Assembly (NCBI RefSeq): GCF_000414115.1
Contig: NZ_AOPZ01000073.1
Coordinates: 1-64,000 of the forward strand
DNA from: Streptomyces aurantiacus JA 4570
Lineage (GTDB): Bacteria; Actinomycetota; Actinomycetes; Streptomycetales; Streptomycetaceae
Direction of reading: 5' to 3'
DNA length: 64,000 nt
Each line of letters starts with the position of its first letter. Within the stretch, counting starts at the first letter, position 1. Both the position numbers and the translations under genes were made by a program. This document shows, in pieces, positions 19,662 through 28,885 of the stretch. Below the pieces are notes generated by a model. It saw only the letters and a list, made by a program, of their open reading frames with translations, was not told the origin of the DNA and did no database searches.

Positions 19662-21310
19662 GTGCGACAGCCGTCCACAACCTGTGGACAATGGCGGCGG
19701 CCGATCCGATCGACAAGATCGACGCGCCGAAGATCGAGTACGGCCAGCTGGCGCCGACCTTGATCGTCATCGGTGCCGCCGTCATCGGAGTGCTCATCGA
19801 AGCCTTCGTACCGCGCAAGTCCCGTTACTACGCCCAGCTCTTCGTGTCCGTCGTCGCGCTGGCCGCCGCGTTCGCCGCGGTCGTCGCCCTCGCCTCCGGC
19901 GGGTACGGCACCACGAAGGCCCGGATCGCGGCCATGGGCGCGATCGCGGTCGACGGCCCCGCGCTGTTCCTGCAGGGCACCATTCTGCTCGCGGGCCTGG
20001 TCGCGATCTTCACGTTCGCGGAGCGCAGGCTCGACCCGGAGGCGCACGGCAACCGGATCGACTCCTTCGTGGCGCAGGCCGGAGCCGTGCCCGGCAGCCC
20101 GGGCGAACAGGCCGCCACCAAGGCCGGGTTCACCACCACCGAGGTGTTCCCGCTGGCGCTCTTCGCCATCGGCGGCATGCTGGTCTTCCCGTCGGCGAAC
20201 GACCTGCTGACCCTCTTCATCGCCCTGGAAGTCTTCTCGCTCCCGCTGTACCTGCTGTGCGCCCTGGCGCGCCGCAAGCGCCTCATGTCGCAGGAAGCGG
20301 CCGTGAAGTACTTCCTCCTGGGAGCCTTCGCCTCCGCGTTCACGCTGTTCGGCATCGCGCTGATCTACGGCTACGCGGGCTCGGTGTCGTACGGCACGAT
20401 CGCGAAGGTCGTCGACGGCACGCTCACGACGGTCGACCCCGCCCTCGCGGGCACCATGGGCAACGACGCGCTGCTCCTCATCGGCGCCGCGATGATCGTG
20501 ATGGGCCTGCTGTTCAAGGTCGGCGCGGTGCCGTTCCACATGTGGACGCCCGACGTCTATCAGGGCGCGCCCACGCCGGTCACGGGCTTCATGGCGGCGG
20601 CGACGAAGGTGGCCGCGTTCGGCGCGCTCCTGCGCCTGCTGTACGTCGTCCTCCCGGGCCTGCGCTGGGACTGGCGGCCGGTGATGTGGGGCATCGCCGT
20701 GATCACGATGCTGGGCGGCGCGATCGTCGCGATCACCCAGACCGACATCAAGCGGCTCCTCGCGTACTCCTCGATCGCGCACGCCGGCTTCATCCTCGCC
20801 GGTGTCGTCGCGACGACGGAGGAGGGCGTGTCGTCGGTGCTGTTCTACCTGGGCGCGTACTCGTTCGTGACGATCGGCGCCTTCGCGGTGGTCACGCTGG
20901 TGCGGGACGCGGGCGGCGAGGCGACGCACCTGTCGAAGTGGGCGGGGCTCGGCCGCCGCTCACCCTTGGTCGCCGCGGTGTTCGCGGTCTTCCTGCTCGC
21001 CTTCGCGGGCATCCCGCTGACCTCCGGTTTCTCCGGGAAGTTCGCGGTGTTCAAGGCGGCCGCGGAGGGCGGCGCGGGCGCGCTGGTCGTGGTCGGTGTG
21101 CTCTCGTCGGCGATTGCTGCGTTCTTCTACATCCGCGTGATCGTGCTGATGTTCTTCAGCGAGCCGAAGGCGGACGGCCCGACGGTCGCCGTGCCCTCGC
21201 CGCTGACGATGACGGCGATCGGGGTCGGGGTGGCGGTCACGCTGGTGCTCGGTGTGGCGCCGCAGTACTTCCTCGATCTGGCCGGGCAGGCGGGAGTCTT
21301 CGTCCGGTAG
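19658..21310 (+). CDS. nuoN: NADH-quinone oxidoreductase subunit N
   Basis: A 550-residue antiporter-like subunit, the last gene of the first nuo operon. Family features include LFIALEVFSLPLYLLCAL, the signature HMWTPDVYQGAPTPVTGFMA, and a lysine-containing helix IKRLLAYSSIAHAGFILAGV. A strong GC-rich hairpin about 50 bases downstream ends the transcription unit. Confidence 0.96.
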   Translation: MSATAVHNLWTMAAADPIDKIDAPKIEYGQLAPTLIVIGAAVIGVLIEAFVPRKSRYYAQLFVSVVALAAAFAAVVALASGGYGTTKARIAAMGAIAVDGPALFLQGTILLAGLVAIFTFAERRLDPEAHGNRIDSFVAQAGAVPGSPGEQAATKAGFTTTEVFPLALFAIGGMLVFPSANDLLTLFIALEVFSLPLYLLCALARRKRLMSQEAAVKYFLLGAFASAFTLFGIALIYGYAGSVSYGTIAKVVDGTLTTVDPALAGTMGNDALLLIGAAMIVMGLLFKVGAVPFHMWTPDVYQGAPTPVTGFMAAATKVAAFGALLRLLYVVLPGLRWDWRPVMWGIAVITMLGGAIVAITQTDIKRLLAYSSIAHAGFILAGVVATTEEGVSSVLFYLGAYSFVTIGAFAVVTLVRDAGGEATHLSKWAGLGRRSPLVAAVFAVFLLAFAGIPLTSGFSGKFAVFKAAAEGGAGALVVVGVLSSAIAAFFYIRVIVLMFFSEPKADGPTVAVPSPLTMTAIGVGVAVTLVLGVAPQYFLDLAGQAGVFVR

Positions 21311-21360
21311 GCAGGGCCCGGCCCGGGGCTTTAGCTCCGCCGGGCCGGTTCGCGTACGGT

Positions 21361-21398
21361 GCCGCCCGGCACCCCGGTTCCGCGGGGTGCCGGGCGGC
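21361..21398. terminator. Hairpin terminator after nuoN
   Basis: GCCGCCCGGCACCCC and GGGGTGCCGGGCGGC form a perfect 15-bp stem with an 8-base loop. It is the likely end of the 16-kb nuo transcript, before recQ. Confidence 0.85.
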
Positions 21399-21567
21399 GG
21401 CGTGTGCGGGGCCGTGCGGCGACGGCGCATTCGTCATACCGCGGGGGCGAGCCTGTGGATAACTTCGAGAGGTGTCGGCGCGGACCCCTATCGTGGACGC
21501 AGTGGTGGAAGCACGCGGTGGTCGAGGCGTGACGTACGGGGGCTGGGCGAAGCATGGGATCGGTGGC

Positions 21568-23571
21568 ATGACTGAGATGGACGAGGGCGCGCGTCCGTTC
21601 GCGGACCCGTTTGAGGACCCGTTCGGGGACGAGGACCCGTTCGCGGGCGAGGACCCCTTCATGGACGGTGAGAGGCCCGCGGGCGCGGGCCCGGGCGGGC
21701 GCGGGACCGCAGGCGGTGCCGCGGCGAGCAGCGGCACACCGCTGGAGACGCTGCACCGCGTCTTCGGGTACGACTCGTTCCGCGGCGAGCAGGAAGCGAT
21801 CATCGAGCACGTGGTCGCGGGCGGGGACGCGGTCGTCCTCATGCCGACCGGCGGCGGCAAGTCCCTGTGCTACCAGATCCCGGCCCTGGTCAGGCCGGGC
21901 ACCGGCGTCGTGGTCTCCCCGCTCATCGCGTTGATGCAGGACCAGGTGGACGCGCTGCGGGCGCTCGGCGTGCGGGCCGGGTTCATGAACTCAACGCAGG
22001 ACTTCGACGAGCGCCGCGTGGTGGAGGCCGAGCTCCTCGCGGGTGAGCTGGACGTCCTGTATCTGGCCCCCGAGCGGCTGCGCCTGGACGCCACCCTCGA
22101 CCTGCTCTCCCGGGCCACGATCTCGGTCTTCGCCATCGACGAGGCGCACTGCGTCGCGCAGTGGGGCCACGACTTCCGCCCCGACTATCTGGCCCTGTCC
22201 GTCCTCGGCGAGCGCTGGCCGGACGTGCCGCGCATCGCCCTGACGGCGACGGCGACGGACGCCACCCACCAGGAGATCACCCAGCGCCTGGCCATGCCGG
22301 ACGCCAAGCACTTCGTGGCGAGCTTCGACCGGCCGAACATCCAGTACCGGATCGTGCCGAAGGCGGACCCGAAGAAGCAGCTCCTGACGTTCCTGAAGGA
22401 GGAGCACGACGGCGACGCGGGCATCGTCTACTGCCTCTCGCGCAACGGCGTGGACCGTACCGCGGACTTCCTGCGCGCCCACGGGGTCGAGGCGGTCCCG
22501 TATCACGCGGGCCTGGACGGCGGTACGCGCGCGCGGCACCAGTCCCGCTTCCTGCGCGAGGACGGCCTGGTGGTCGTCGCCACGATCGCCTTCGGCATGG
22601 GCATCGACAAGCCGGACGTCCGCTTCGTGGCCCACCTGGACCTGCCCAAGTCCGTCGAGGGGTACTACCAGGAGACGGGCCGCGCGGGCCGCGACGGACT
22701 GCCCTCGACGGCCTGGATGGCGTACGGCCTCCAGGACGTCGTCCAGCAGCGGAAGCTGATCCAGGGCAGCGAGGGCGACGAGGCGTTCCGGCGCCGCGCC
22801 GCCGCCCATCTGGACGCGATGCTGGCCCTGTGCGAGACGGTCCAGTGCCGCCGCGCCCAGCTCCTGACCTACTTCGGCCAGGACCCCACGGCACCGACGT
22901 GCGGCAACTGCGACACGTGTCTGACCCCGCCGGAGACCTGGGACGGCACGGTGGCCGCGCAGAAGCTCCTGTCGACGGTCGTACGGCTGCAGCGGGAGCG
23001 CGGCCAGAAGTTCGGCGCCGGCCAGATCATCGACATCCTCCTCGGCCGGAAGACGGCCAAGGTCATCCAGTTCGACCACGACCAGCTCTCCGTCTTCGGC
23101 ATCGGCTCGGAGCTGGCCGAGGGCGAATGGCGGGGCGTGGTGCGGCAGTTGCTGGCCCAGGGGCTGCTCGCCGTCGAGGGGGAGTACGGGACGCTGGTCC
23201 TGACCGACACGAGCGGCACCGTCCTCGGCCGGCAGCGGGAGGTGCCGCTGCGCAAGGAGCCCAAGAAGCCCGCCGGTGCGGCGCGTTCGGGTGCGAAGGG
23301 GGAGCGCAAGGCGCGGGCCGCCGCCGCGGTGGCGGAGCTGCCTCCGGAGGCCCAGCCCGTCTTTGAGGCGCTGCGGGCGTGGCGTGCCGCGCAGGCTCGG
23401 GAGCAGGGGGTTCCGGCCTATGTCATCTTCCATGACGCGACGCTGCGGGAGATCGCGACGGCGCGGCCCGCTTCCGTGGCGGAGCTGGGCGGTATCGGCG
23501 GGGTCGGCGAGAAGAAGTTGGCGACGTATGGGGAGGGTGTGCTGGAGGTGTTGACGGGGGTGGGGGAGTAG
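21568..23571 (+). CDS. recQ: ATP-dependent DNA helicase RecQ
   Basis: A superfamily 2, 3'-5' DNA helicase of about 667 residues. Walker A is [16 protein letters not shown] (Lys near 97), Walker B is the DEAH box (191-194) in [18 protein letters not shown]. The RecQ zinc site uses C427, C445, C448 and C451 (last three in CGNCDTC), followed by an RQC winged helix and an HRDC domain at about 590-665. The first 30 residues have an acidic DPF repeat with no known role. I chose the ATG at 21568; in-frame GTG codons at 21472 and 21529 would lengthen the N-terminus but have poor ribosome sites. Confidence 0.93.
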   Translation: MTEMDEGARPFADPFEDPFGDEDPFAGEDPFMDGERPAGAGPGGRGTAGGAAASSGTPLETLHRVFGYDSFRGEQEAIIEHVVAGGDAVVLMPTGGGKSLCYQIPALVRPGTGVVVSPLIALMQDQVDALRALGVRAGFMNSTQDFDERRVVEAELLAGELDVLYLAPERLRLDATLDLLSRATISVFAIDEAHCVAQWGHDFRPDYLALSVLGERWPDVPRIALTATATDATHQEITQRLAMPDAKHFVASFDRPNIQYRIVPKADPKKQLLTFLKEEHDGDAGIVYCLSRNGVDRTADFLRAHGVEAVPYHAGLDGGTRARHQSRFLREDGLVVVATIAFGMGIDKPDVRFVAHLDLPKSVEGYYQETGRAGRDGLPSTAWMAYGLQDVVQQRKLIQGSEGDEAFRRRAAAHLDAMLALCETVQCRRAQLLTYFGQDPTAPTCGNCDTCLTPPETWDGTVAAQKLLSTVVRLQRERGQKFGAGQIIDILLGRKTAKVIQFDHDQLSVFGIGSELAEGEWRGVVRQLLAQGLLAVEGEYGTLVLTDTSGTVLGRQREVPLRKEPKKPAGAARSGAKGERKARAAAAVAELPPEAQPVFEALRAWRAAQAREQGVPAYVIFHDATLREIATARPASVAELGGIGGVGEKKLATYGEGVLEVLTGVGE

Positions 23572-23572
23572 T

Positions 23573-23705
23573 CCCTGCGGGGCTTTCCCCAGTCCCGCCC
23601 CCGCCGGAGGGGCCAAGTCTTAGCCCCTCCGGCGTTTGAGGAGCGGGGTCTGCGGGGGCGGAGCCCCAGTTTCGGGAAGGGGCGGGATCGGGGAGCCCTC
23701 GGCAG
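23573..23705. repeat. Dispersed intergenic repeat, copy A (compound)
   Basis: It contains the core TCCGGCGTTTGAGGA (from 23628), a GGGGC-GGA-GCCCC mini-hairpin and the tail CGGGAAGGGGCGGGATCGGG. The left part (from CCTGCGGGGCTTTCCCC) is an inverted copy of the tail seen in copy C at 54541. Related copies are at 47858 and 54541. Confidence 0.75.
23604..23632. terminator. Bidirectional hairpin between recQ and fahA
   Basis: CCGGAGGGGC and GCCCCTCCGG form a perfect 10-bp stem around a 9-base loop, placed between two convergent genes. The right arm belongs to a dispersed intergenic repeat that begins here. Confidence 0.75.
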
Positions 23706-23714
23706 GGCCCCGCC

Positions 23715-25022
23715 TCACCCCCCGGCCGGGGCGATGCGGCCGGAGACCTCGCCGAGGCCCACCCGGGTGCCGCCGGGGCCGGGGGCCCACGCGGTCATCG
23801 TGACGACGTCCCCGTCCTCCAGGAACGTCCGCTTCCCGTCAGGGAGTTCGAGCGGATCCCGCCCGTTCCAGGTCAGCTCGATGAGGGAGCCGAACTGCTC
23901 GGGGGAGGGCCCGCTCACGGTGCCGGAGCCGTAGAGGTCACCGGTCCGCAGGGAGGCGCCGTTGACGGTCATGTGGGCGAGCTGCTGGGCGGCGGTCCAG
24001 TAGACGGTGGAGAAGGGGGGTTCGGAGATGACGTGACCGTTGAGGGAGACGGTGATGCGGAGGTCGTAGCCGCCGGGCTCGTCCGCGACGGACTCGGCGG
24101 AGTCGTCGAGGTAGGGCAGCAGCGGCTCGGTGCGCTCGGGCGGGGTGACGCGCGCGGCGTCCAGGGCCTCCAGGGGCGTGATCCAGGCCGAGACGGAGGT
24201 GGCGAAGGACTTGCCGAGGAAGGGGCCGAGCGGGACGTACTCCCAGGCTTGCAGGTCGCGGGCCGACCAGTCGTTGAGGAGGCAGAGCCCGAAGACGTGC
24301 TCGCGGAAGTCGGCTAGGGGCACGGGAGTCCCGAGCGCGGAGGGCGCGCCGACGACGAAGCCGACCTCGGCCTCGATGTCGAGCTTGACGGACGGGCCGA
24401 AGACGGGCGCCGGGTCGGCGGGGGCCTTGCGCTGGCCGGTGGGGCGGACCACGTCCGTCCCGGAGACCACGACGGTGCCGGACCGGCCGTGGTAACCGAT
24501 GGGCAGGTGCTTCCAGTTGGGGGTGAGCGGGGTGGGCGCGTCCGGGCGGAACATGCGGCCCAGGTTCGAGGCGTGGTGCTCGGAGGCGTAGAAGTCGACG
24601 TAGTCCGCGACCTCGAAGGGCAGGTGCAGGGTGACGTCGGAGAGGGGGTGGAGCAGCGGGCGGACGATGTCGCGGTGGGCCGGGACCGTCACCCAGGCGG
24701 TGAGGGCGCGGCGCACGTCGCTCCACGTGCGGCGGCCCGCGGCGAGCAGCGGGCCCAGCGTGGGCTGGTCGAGCAGCGAGACATAGGGCGAGCCGAGGGC
24801 GGCTGCGGCCGCGCCCGCGTCCAGGACGTAGGAGCCGAGCCGGACACCGACGCGGCGCCCGCCCCGGGCGGCGGCGTGCCCGTCGGCGGCGGGGGCAGAA
24901 CCAGGCGCTGAGCCGGGCGCGGAGTCCGTGGCGGACCCGGCCGGGGAGAAGACTCCGTACGGAAGATTGTGCGGGCCGAAGGGGTCGCCCTCGGGGAGGT
25001 CGAGCGGGTTCTGCTCGGACAT
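23715..25022 (-). CDS. fahA: Fumarylacetoacetase
   Basis: A 435-residue enzyme of the FAH family, which cleaves 4-fumarylacetoacetate to fumarate and acetoacetate in the last step of tyrosine and phenylalanine breakdown. Length and domain order fit: an N-terminal SH3-like part with the NLPYGVFSP entry, then the catalytic domain with DYVDFYASEHHASNLGRMFR, PIGYHGRSGT, the metal-binding LDIEAEVGFVVG, and LLNDWSARDLQAWEYVPLGP. A low-complexity Ser/Ala/Pro insert at about residues 28-48 is unusual. The start is ATG at 25022; a longer frame has no better start. It stands alone, facing recQ. Confidence 0.93.
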   Translation of the reverse strand: MSEQNPLDLPEGDPFGPHNLPYGVFSPAGSATDSAPGSAPGSAPAADGHAAARGGRRVGVRLGSYVLDAGAAAAALGSPYVSLLDQPTLGPLLAAGRRTWSDVRRALTAWVTVPAHRDIVRPLLHPLSDVTLHLPFEVADYVDFYASEHHASNLGRMFRPDAPTPLTPNWKHLPIGYHGRSGTVVVSGTDVVRPTGQRKAPADPAPVFGPSVKLDIEAEVGFVVGAPSALGTPVPLADFREHVFGLCLLNDWSARDLQAWEYVPLGPFLGKSFATSVSAWITPLEALDAARVTPPERTEPLLPYLDDSAESVADEPGGYDLRITVSLNGHVISEPPFSTVYWTAAQQLAHMTVNGASLRTGDLYGSGTVSGPSPEQFGSLIELTWNGRDPLELPDGKRTFLEDGDVVTMTAWAPGPGGTRVGLGEVSGRIAPAGG

Positions 25023-25213
25023 GCGTGCCTGCCTCGCTTTCCAATCTGGGTGCCCCACACGTTACGTGGGAAGGACGGGTTGGGGCAGTGTCTAAAGAGT
25101 TCGCAATGTCCGGATAAACCTTGGGTGGAATGGTCAGACCCTGCTTAGCTTCCTTGGGGACGCGGACAGGGGTGGGTCCGGGTTCGGTGCGGAAGGGACG
25201 CGTGGGGGGACCC

Positions 25214-26488
25214 GTGACCAATTCCAGCGGCCGTGTGGGCCTGCGGCCCGACCGCGAAGTGCCCGGCCTCGTCGTGAAGTTCGGCGACTACCCGCTGCAC
25301 CACGGCGGGGTGGGGGCGATCCGCAGCCTCGGGCGCCTCGGCATCCCCATGTTCGCGATCACGGAGGACCGGCACACGCCGGCCGCGGCCTCGCGCTACC
25401 TCACGCGTGCGTTCCCGTGGCCGACCACCGGAACCGAGGATCCCGCGTTCCTGGTGGAAGGGCTGCTGCGGATCGGGCGGCGGATCGGCAGGCCGACGGT
25501 GCTGATCCCGACGGACGAGGAAGCCGCGGTGCTGATCGCCGAGCACCACCGGGAGTTGGGCGACGCGGACTTCGGCGGATTCCTGTTCCCGCGCGTGGAG
25601 CCCGCGCTGCCCCGCCGGCTCGCCAGCAAGCAGGGGCTGCACGAGCTGTGCGTGGAGCACGGCCTCGCCTCGCCCGCCTCGGTGTGCCCGCAGAGCCAGG
25701 ACGACATAGAGAAATTCGCCGCGACGGCCCGGTTCCCGGTCGTCGCCAAGAACCGGGAGGCGTTCCAGCGCCGCGAAAAGCCCGCGGTGAACGGCACCAC
25801 GAGAATCAACACCCCCGAAGGGCTGCTGAACCTGTCGTACGGATGGGGGGAGCGGCCAGGCGTGATCCTGCAGGAGTACCTGCCGCGTGAGCAGGCCGAG
25901 GACTGGGTCGTGCACGCCTACTGCGACGCCGACTCCACGCCGCTCGCCATGTTCACCGGCGTGAAGGTCCGCTCCTGGCCGCCGCACGCGGGCATGACGG
26001 CGAACGCGTACGTCGTCGACAATCCGGAACTCGCGGACCTCGCCGGACGTTTCATCAAACAGATCGGCTTCACCGGCATCATAGATCTGGACCTCCGCTT
26101 CGACCGCCGCGACGGTCAGTACAAACTGCTCGACTTCAACCCACGCATGGGCGCCCAGTTCCGCCTCTTCGAGAACGAGGCCGGGATCGACGTCGTCCGG
26201 GCGATGCACCTGCATCTGACCGGCCGTGCCGTCCCCGAGGGGGAGCAGCGCGCGGGGCACCGCTATGTCGTGGAGAACATCGACCTGCCCGCCTACCTCG
26301 CCTACCGCCGCAGCGGCTATGTGACGCCGCACGCGCCGACCCGCGCCAGCGGCACGGAGCTCGCGTGGCTCGCGGCGGACGACATGCTGCCGTTTTTCAC
26401 CATGCTCGCGCGTTTCGTACGTCCTGGGGCGAAGCATCTGTACCAACTGTGGCGGACGAACCGCCGCGGCAGCACGACCACGAAGTGA
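25214..26488 (+). CDS. ATP-grasp domain protein (carboxylate-amine ligase type)
   Basis: A 424-residue protein of the ATP-grasp superfamily. It begins with a Rossmann-like preATP domain (PGLVVKFGDYPLHHGGVGAI, then PTVLIPTDEEAAVLIAEHH); the nucleotide-binding lysine region is FPVVAKNREAFQRREKPAV, and the metal-binding acidic/Asn motif is LLDFNPRMGAQFRLFENEAG. Such enzymes activate a carboxylate with ATP and join it to an amine or similar group. The substrate is unknown. I chose GTG 25214, which follows GGGGGGAC. It is followed 51 bases later by an FAD oxidoreductase on the same strand, so the two probably act in one pathway. Confidence 0.8.
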   Translation: MTNSSGRVGLRPDREVPGLVVKFGDYPLHHGGVGAIRSLGRLGIPMFAITEDRHTPAAASRYLTRAFPWPTTGTEDPAFLVEGLLRIGRRIGRPTVLIPTDEEAAVLIAEHHRELGDADFGGFLFPRVEPALPRRLASKQGLHELCVEHGLASPASVCPQSQDDIEKFAATARFPVVAKNREAFQRREKPAVNGTTRINTPEGLLNLSYGWGERPGVILQEYLPREQAEDWVVHAYCDADSTPLAMFTGVKVRSWPPHAGMTANAYVVDNPELADLAGRFIKQIGFTGIIDLDLRFDRRDGQYKLLDFNPRMGAQFRLFENEAGIDVVRAMHLHLTGRAVPEGEQRAGHRYVVENIDLPAYLAYRRSGYVTPHAPTRASGTELAWLAADDMLPFFTMLARFVRPGAKHLYQLWRTNRRGSTTTK

Positions 26489-26539
26489 CGGTGCCCCGTG
26501 CGACGGCACGGCGCACACGACGTCCTGGGGAGGGACTTC

Positions 26540-27772
26540 GTGAATCAATCAGCCCGACCGGTCCAGTCAGTCCGGCCAGTCGTCGTCATCGGGGCGGGGC
26601 CCTACGGCCTGTCCACCGCGGCGCACCTGCGGGCCCGCGGCGTATCGGTGCGTGTGTTCGGCGAACCCATGGTGAGCTGGCACGCGCACATGCCCGCGGG
26701 CATGCTCCTGAAGTCGACGCCCGTGGCGTCGAACATCGACGCGCCGCAGCGCGGCCACACCCTCGTCGACTACTGCGACGCGGCGGGCCTGCCCCGCCTG
26801 ATCACCGACGAGGACATCATCCCCGTAGAGACGTTCGTCGGGTACGGACAGTGGTTCCAGCAGAAGCTCGTGCCCGGCCTGGAGCGGGTGCGAGTGGTCT
26901 CCGTCGACCAGCGGCCGGCCGGGGGCTTCGAGGTGAAGCTGGACTCCGGGGAGCAGTTCGCCGCCCGCGCGGTCGTCGTCGCCACGGGCCTGTCCGGCCT
27001 CGCGCGGCTGCCGCGCGAGCTGGCCGCGGCCGCGCCGGACGGCCCTTCGCCCGCGGGCCCCGTCTCGCACAGCGCCCAGCACCACGACCTGACGCGGTAC
27101 GCGGGCCAGGAGCTGCTCGTCGTCGGGGCCGGCCAGTCCGCCCTGGAGACGGCGGTGCTCGCGGCGGAGGCGGGCGCGCGCGTGCGGGTGGTGGCGCGCG
27201 GCCGGCGCTCGGTGGCGTTCGGCGGGCCGCCGTGGGAGCAGCCGAAGCTGCGCCCGGAGTCGCCGTTCGGCCACGCCTGGTCGCTGTACGCGATCAGCTA
27301 CTACGCCCAGGCATACCGCCATCTCCCCGCCGCCACCCGGCACTTCCTCACCCGTCGCATCCTCGGCCCGCTCGGCGCGTGGTGGCTGCGGGAGCGGTTC
27401 GAGGGGAAGGTCGAGGCGCGCGAGGTGCGGCGCGTCGCGTCGGCCAGCACACGCGAGGGCCGCCCCGTCCTCACCGTGGAGACCCTTGGCGGCCGCCCCC
27501 AGGAACTCACCGCGGACCACATCATCGCCGCGACGGGGTATCGCGTAGACCTCGCCGCCCTCAGCTTCCTCGGCCACGGCCTGCGCGCCCGCCTCGCCGT
27601 CAGCCGCGGCACCCCCAAACTGGGCCCGGGCTACGCCTCGTCCGTGCCCGGCCTGTACTTCACGGGCATGCTGGCCGGCTCGTCGTACGGCCCGGTGATG
27701 CGGTTCGTGTGCGGCACGGAGTTCGCCTCGCCGCGGCTGGCACGGCACTTGGCGGGGGTGTACCGGGGCTGA
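26540..27772 (+). CDS. FAD/NAD(P)-dependent oxidoreductase (monooxygenase-like)
   Basis: A 410-residue flavoprotein with two dinucleotide-binding folds: VVVIGAGPYGLSTAAHLRAR at residues about 12-31 for FAD and ELLVVGAGQSALETAVLAAE in the middle for NAD(P)H. The ATGYRVDLAALSFL segment is the ATG motif typical of N-hydroxylating and flavin-containing monooxygenases. Which substrate it oxidises cannot be read. The GTG start has GGGAGG seven bases upstream. It probably forms an operon with the ATP-grasp gene, and a hairpin at 27806 ends the unit. Confidence 0.8.
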   Translation: MNQSARPVQSVRPVVVIGAGPYGLSTAAHLRARGVSVRVFGEPMVSWHAHMPAGMLLKSTPVASNIDAPQRGHTLVDYCDAAGLPRLITDEDIIPVETFVGYGQWFQQKLVPGLERVRVVSVDQRPAGGFEVKLDSGEQFAARAVVVATGLSGLARLPRELAAAAPDGPSPAGPVSHSAQHHDLTRYAGQELLVVGAGQSALETAVLAAEAGARVRVVARGRRSVAFGGPPWEQPKLRPESPFGHAWSLYAISYYAQAYRHLPAATRHFLTRRILGPLGAWWLRERFEGKVEAREVRRVASASTREGRPVLTVETLGGRPQELTADHIIAATGYRVDLAALSFLGHGLRARLAVSRGTPKLGPGYASSVPGLYFTGMLAGSSYGPVMRFVCGTEFASPRLARHLAGVYRG

Positions 27773-27805
27773 GGGCGGTGCCGGGTGGTGCCCGGCCGGG
27801 TGAGT

Positions 27806-27833
27806 GCGGCCGTCCGTCGGCGTGGACGGCCGC
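27806..27833. terminator. Hairpin terminator
   Basis: GCGGCCGTCC and GGACGGCCGC form a perfect 10-bp stem with an 8-base loop, 34 bases after the flavoprotein stop and facing the end of the small secreted-protein gene. Confidence 0.75.
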
Positions 27834-27908
27834 TGCCTGAGGGCTGACGGCTGCGTGCGCGGCCTCGGCCTCGGTGGCTTGGGTCTCGGCGTCCGTCCGG
27901 GGTCCGGC

Positions 27909-28178
27909 TCAGCGGCCCGCGACCGAGTTGTCCGGGGCCACCGGCATGGGCGCGGGCTGGACCGCGCGCATGCGCTCCGGCGTCCAGTACTCCGCGGCCG
28001 AGGAGGCGTCGTGTGAGACCTCCTTGCTGCTCACGGTGTCCGACTTCGCGCCCGGTGACGACGTGCGGCCGGTGCCGTCCGAGTCCGCCGCCGACGCCTG
28101 CCAGGCGAGCCCCGCGGTGAGCAGCGCGAGGGCGCTCGCGGTGGCGAGGGCGAGTTTGCGGGTCCGGGGCAGTGCCAT
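27909..28178 (-). CDS. Small secreted protein
   Basis: An 89-residue protein with a clear signal peptide: MALPRTRK, a hydrophobic core LALATASALALLTAGLAW, and a likely cleavage after QASA-A. The mature part is about 58 residues, polar, and includes AAEYWTPERMRAVQPAPMP. That motif resembles the pro-region of some secreted Streptomyces trypsin-like proteases, but no protease domain follows, so the protein may be a remnant or a free pro-peptide; this is inference. The ATG has AAGGAA upstream. It lies 74 bases after the MarR gene on the same strand and may be cotranscribed. Confidence 0.7.
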   Translation of the reverse strand: MALPRTRKLALATASALALLTAGLAWQASAADSDGTGRTSSPGAKSDTVSSKEVSHDASSAAEYWTPERMRAVQPAPMPVAPDNSVAGR

Positions 28179-28252
28179 GGCGTTCCTTGTCGTCGGGTCG
28201 AACGGGTCGATTACGTCACCCATGTGACGCGCCCCGTCGCCAGGAGGTTCCG

Positions 28253-28762
28253 TCAGGCCCCCGTCCCCGGCCCCTCCTGGCTCCCCTGCACCTCCCGCAC
28301 CCACGCCCGGAGCCCCGCGGTGAACCCCTCCCGCTGCTCGGGGGAGAGCCCGGCGAGCGCGCGGAGCAGCGGTTCGCCACGGCGTACGACGAAGGATTCG
28401 AGCAGCGGCCGGTAGTCCTCGGCCAGGGACACCAGGACCCGGCGGCGGTTCGACTCGTCCGGGGCGCGCGTGACGATCCCGGCGCGGGCCAGGCCGCCGA
28501 CGAGTTCGCTGGCCGTGGGCAGCGACACCTGCAGTCGGTGGGCGATACCGCTCACCGTCAACGGCTCGGCGGCCGCCAGGAGTTGGGGGAGCACGGCGCC
28601 GTGGCGCGGCGTCAGGCCATGGCTGTCCATCGCCTCACGCAGCCGCTCCGGCATCAGCTCGCTCACCACCGCACCCCGGAAGTAGGGCTCGAGCAGGGGC
28701 ACGAGGCCCACGATCTGGGCCTCGACGGCGGTGGGTTTCCCAGGGTCTGGCGCGCGTCGCAT
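28253..28762 (-). CDS. MarR-family transcriptional regulator
   Basis: A 169-residue winged-helix regulator. The MarR HTH is visible in LTVSGIAHRLQVSLPTASELVGGLARAG, followed by the wing residues DESNRRRVLVSLAED. MarR proteins bind palindromes as dimers and respond to phenolic or oxidising ligands. It is divergent from the questin-oxidase-family gene at 28886, and the 123 bases between them contain an array of 17-bp repeats, some palindromic, which are its most likely operators. Confidence 0.88.
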   Translation of the reverse strand: MRRAPDPGKPTAVEAQIVGLVPLLEPYFRGAVVSELMPERLREAMDSHGLTPRHGAVLPQLLAAAEPLTVSGIAHRLQVSLPTASELVGGLARAGIVTRAPDESNRRRVLVSLAEDYRPLLESFVVRRGEPLLRALAGLSPEQREGFTAGLRAWVREVQGSQEGPGTGA

Positions 28763-28773
28763 GCCGCGAGTCT

Positions 28774-28850
28774 AGTTTGTTCGGAAACTCTGAGTGTTCG
28801 GCAAACTGAAGTGTTTGGATAGTCGAAGTGTTTGGGTATCCAAAGTGTGG
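28774..28850. promoter_or_regulatory. Array of 17-bp repeats, putative MarR operators
   Basis: Four degenerate units start at 28776, 28793, 28810 and 28827 and a partial one at 28844, each close to AGTGTTYGG. Embedded palindromes are AGTTT-GTTCGG-AAACT (28774-28789) and TTTGG-GTAT-CCAAA (28831-28844). The array fills the space between the divergent MarR and questin-oxidase genes. Confidence 0.7.
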
Positions 28851-28885
28851 AGGCTCCGCACGCTCACTTCTAGGGGGATCACGAC

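Noticed and set aside
25121..28762. Secondary-metabolite biosynthetic gene cluster
   Set aside because: Only a ligase/flavoprotein pair is present; there is no PKS, NRPS, terpene cyclase, RiPP maturase or dedicated transporter.
28774..28850. CRISPR-like array
   Set aside because: Units are 17 bp, degenerate and without spacers, and no cas gene is near.
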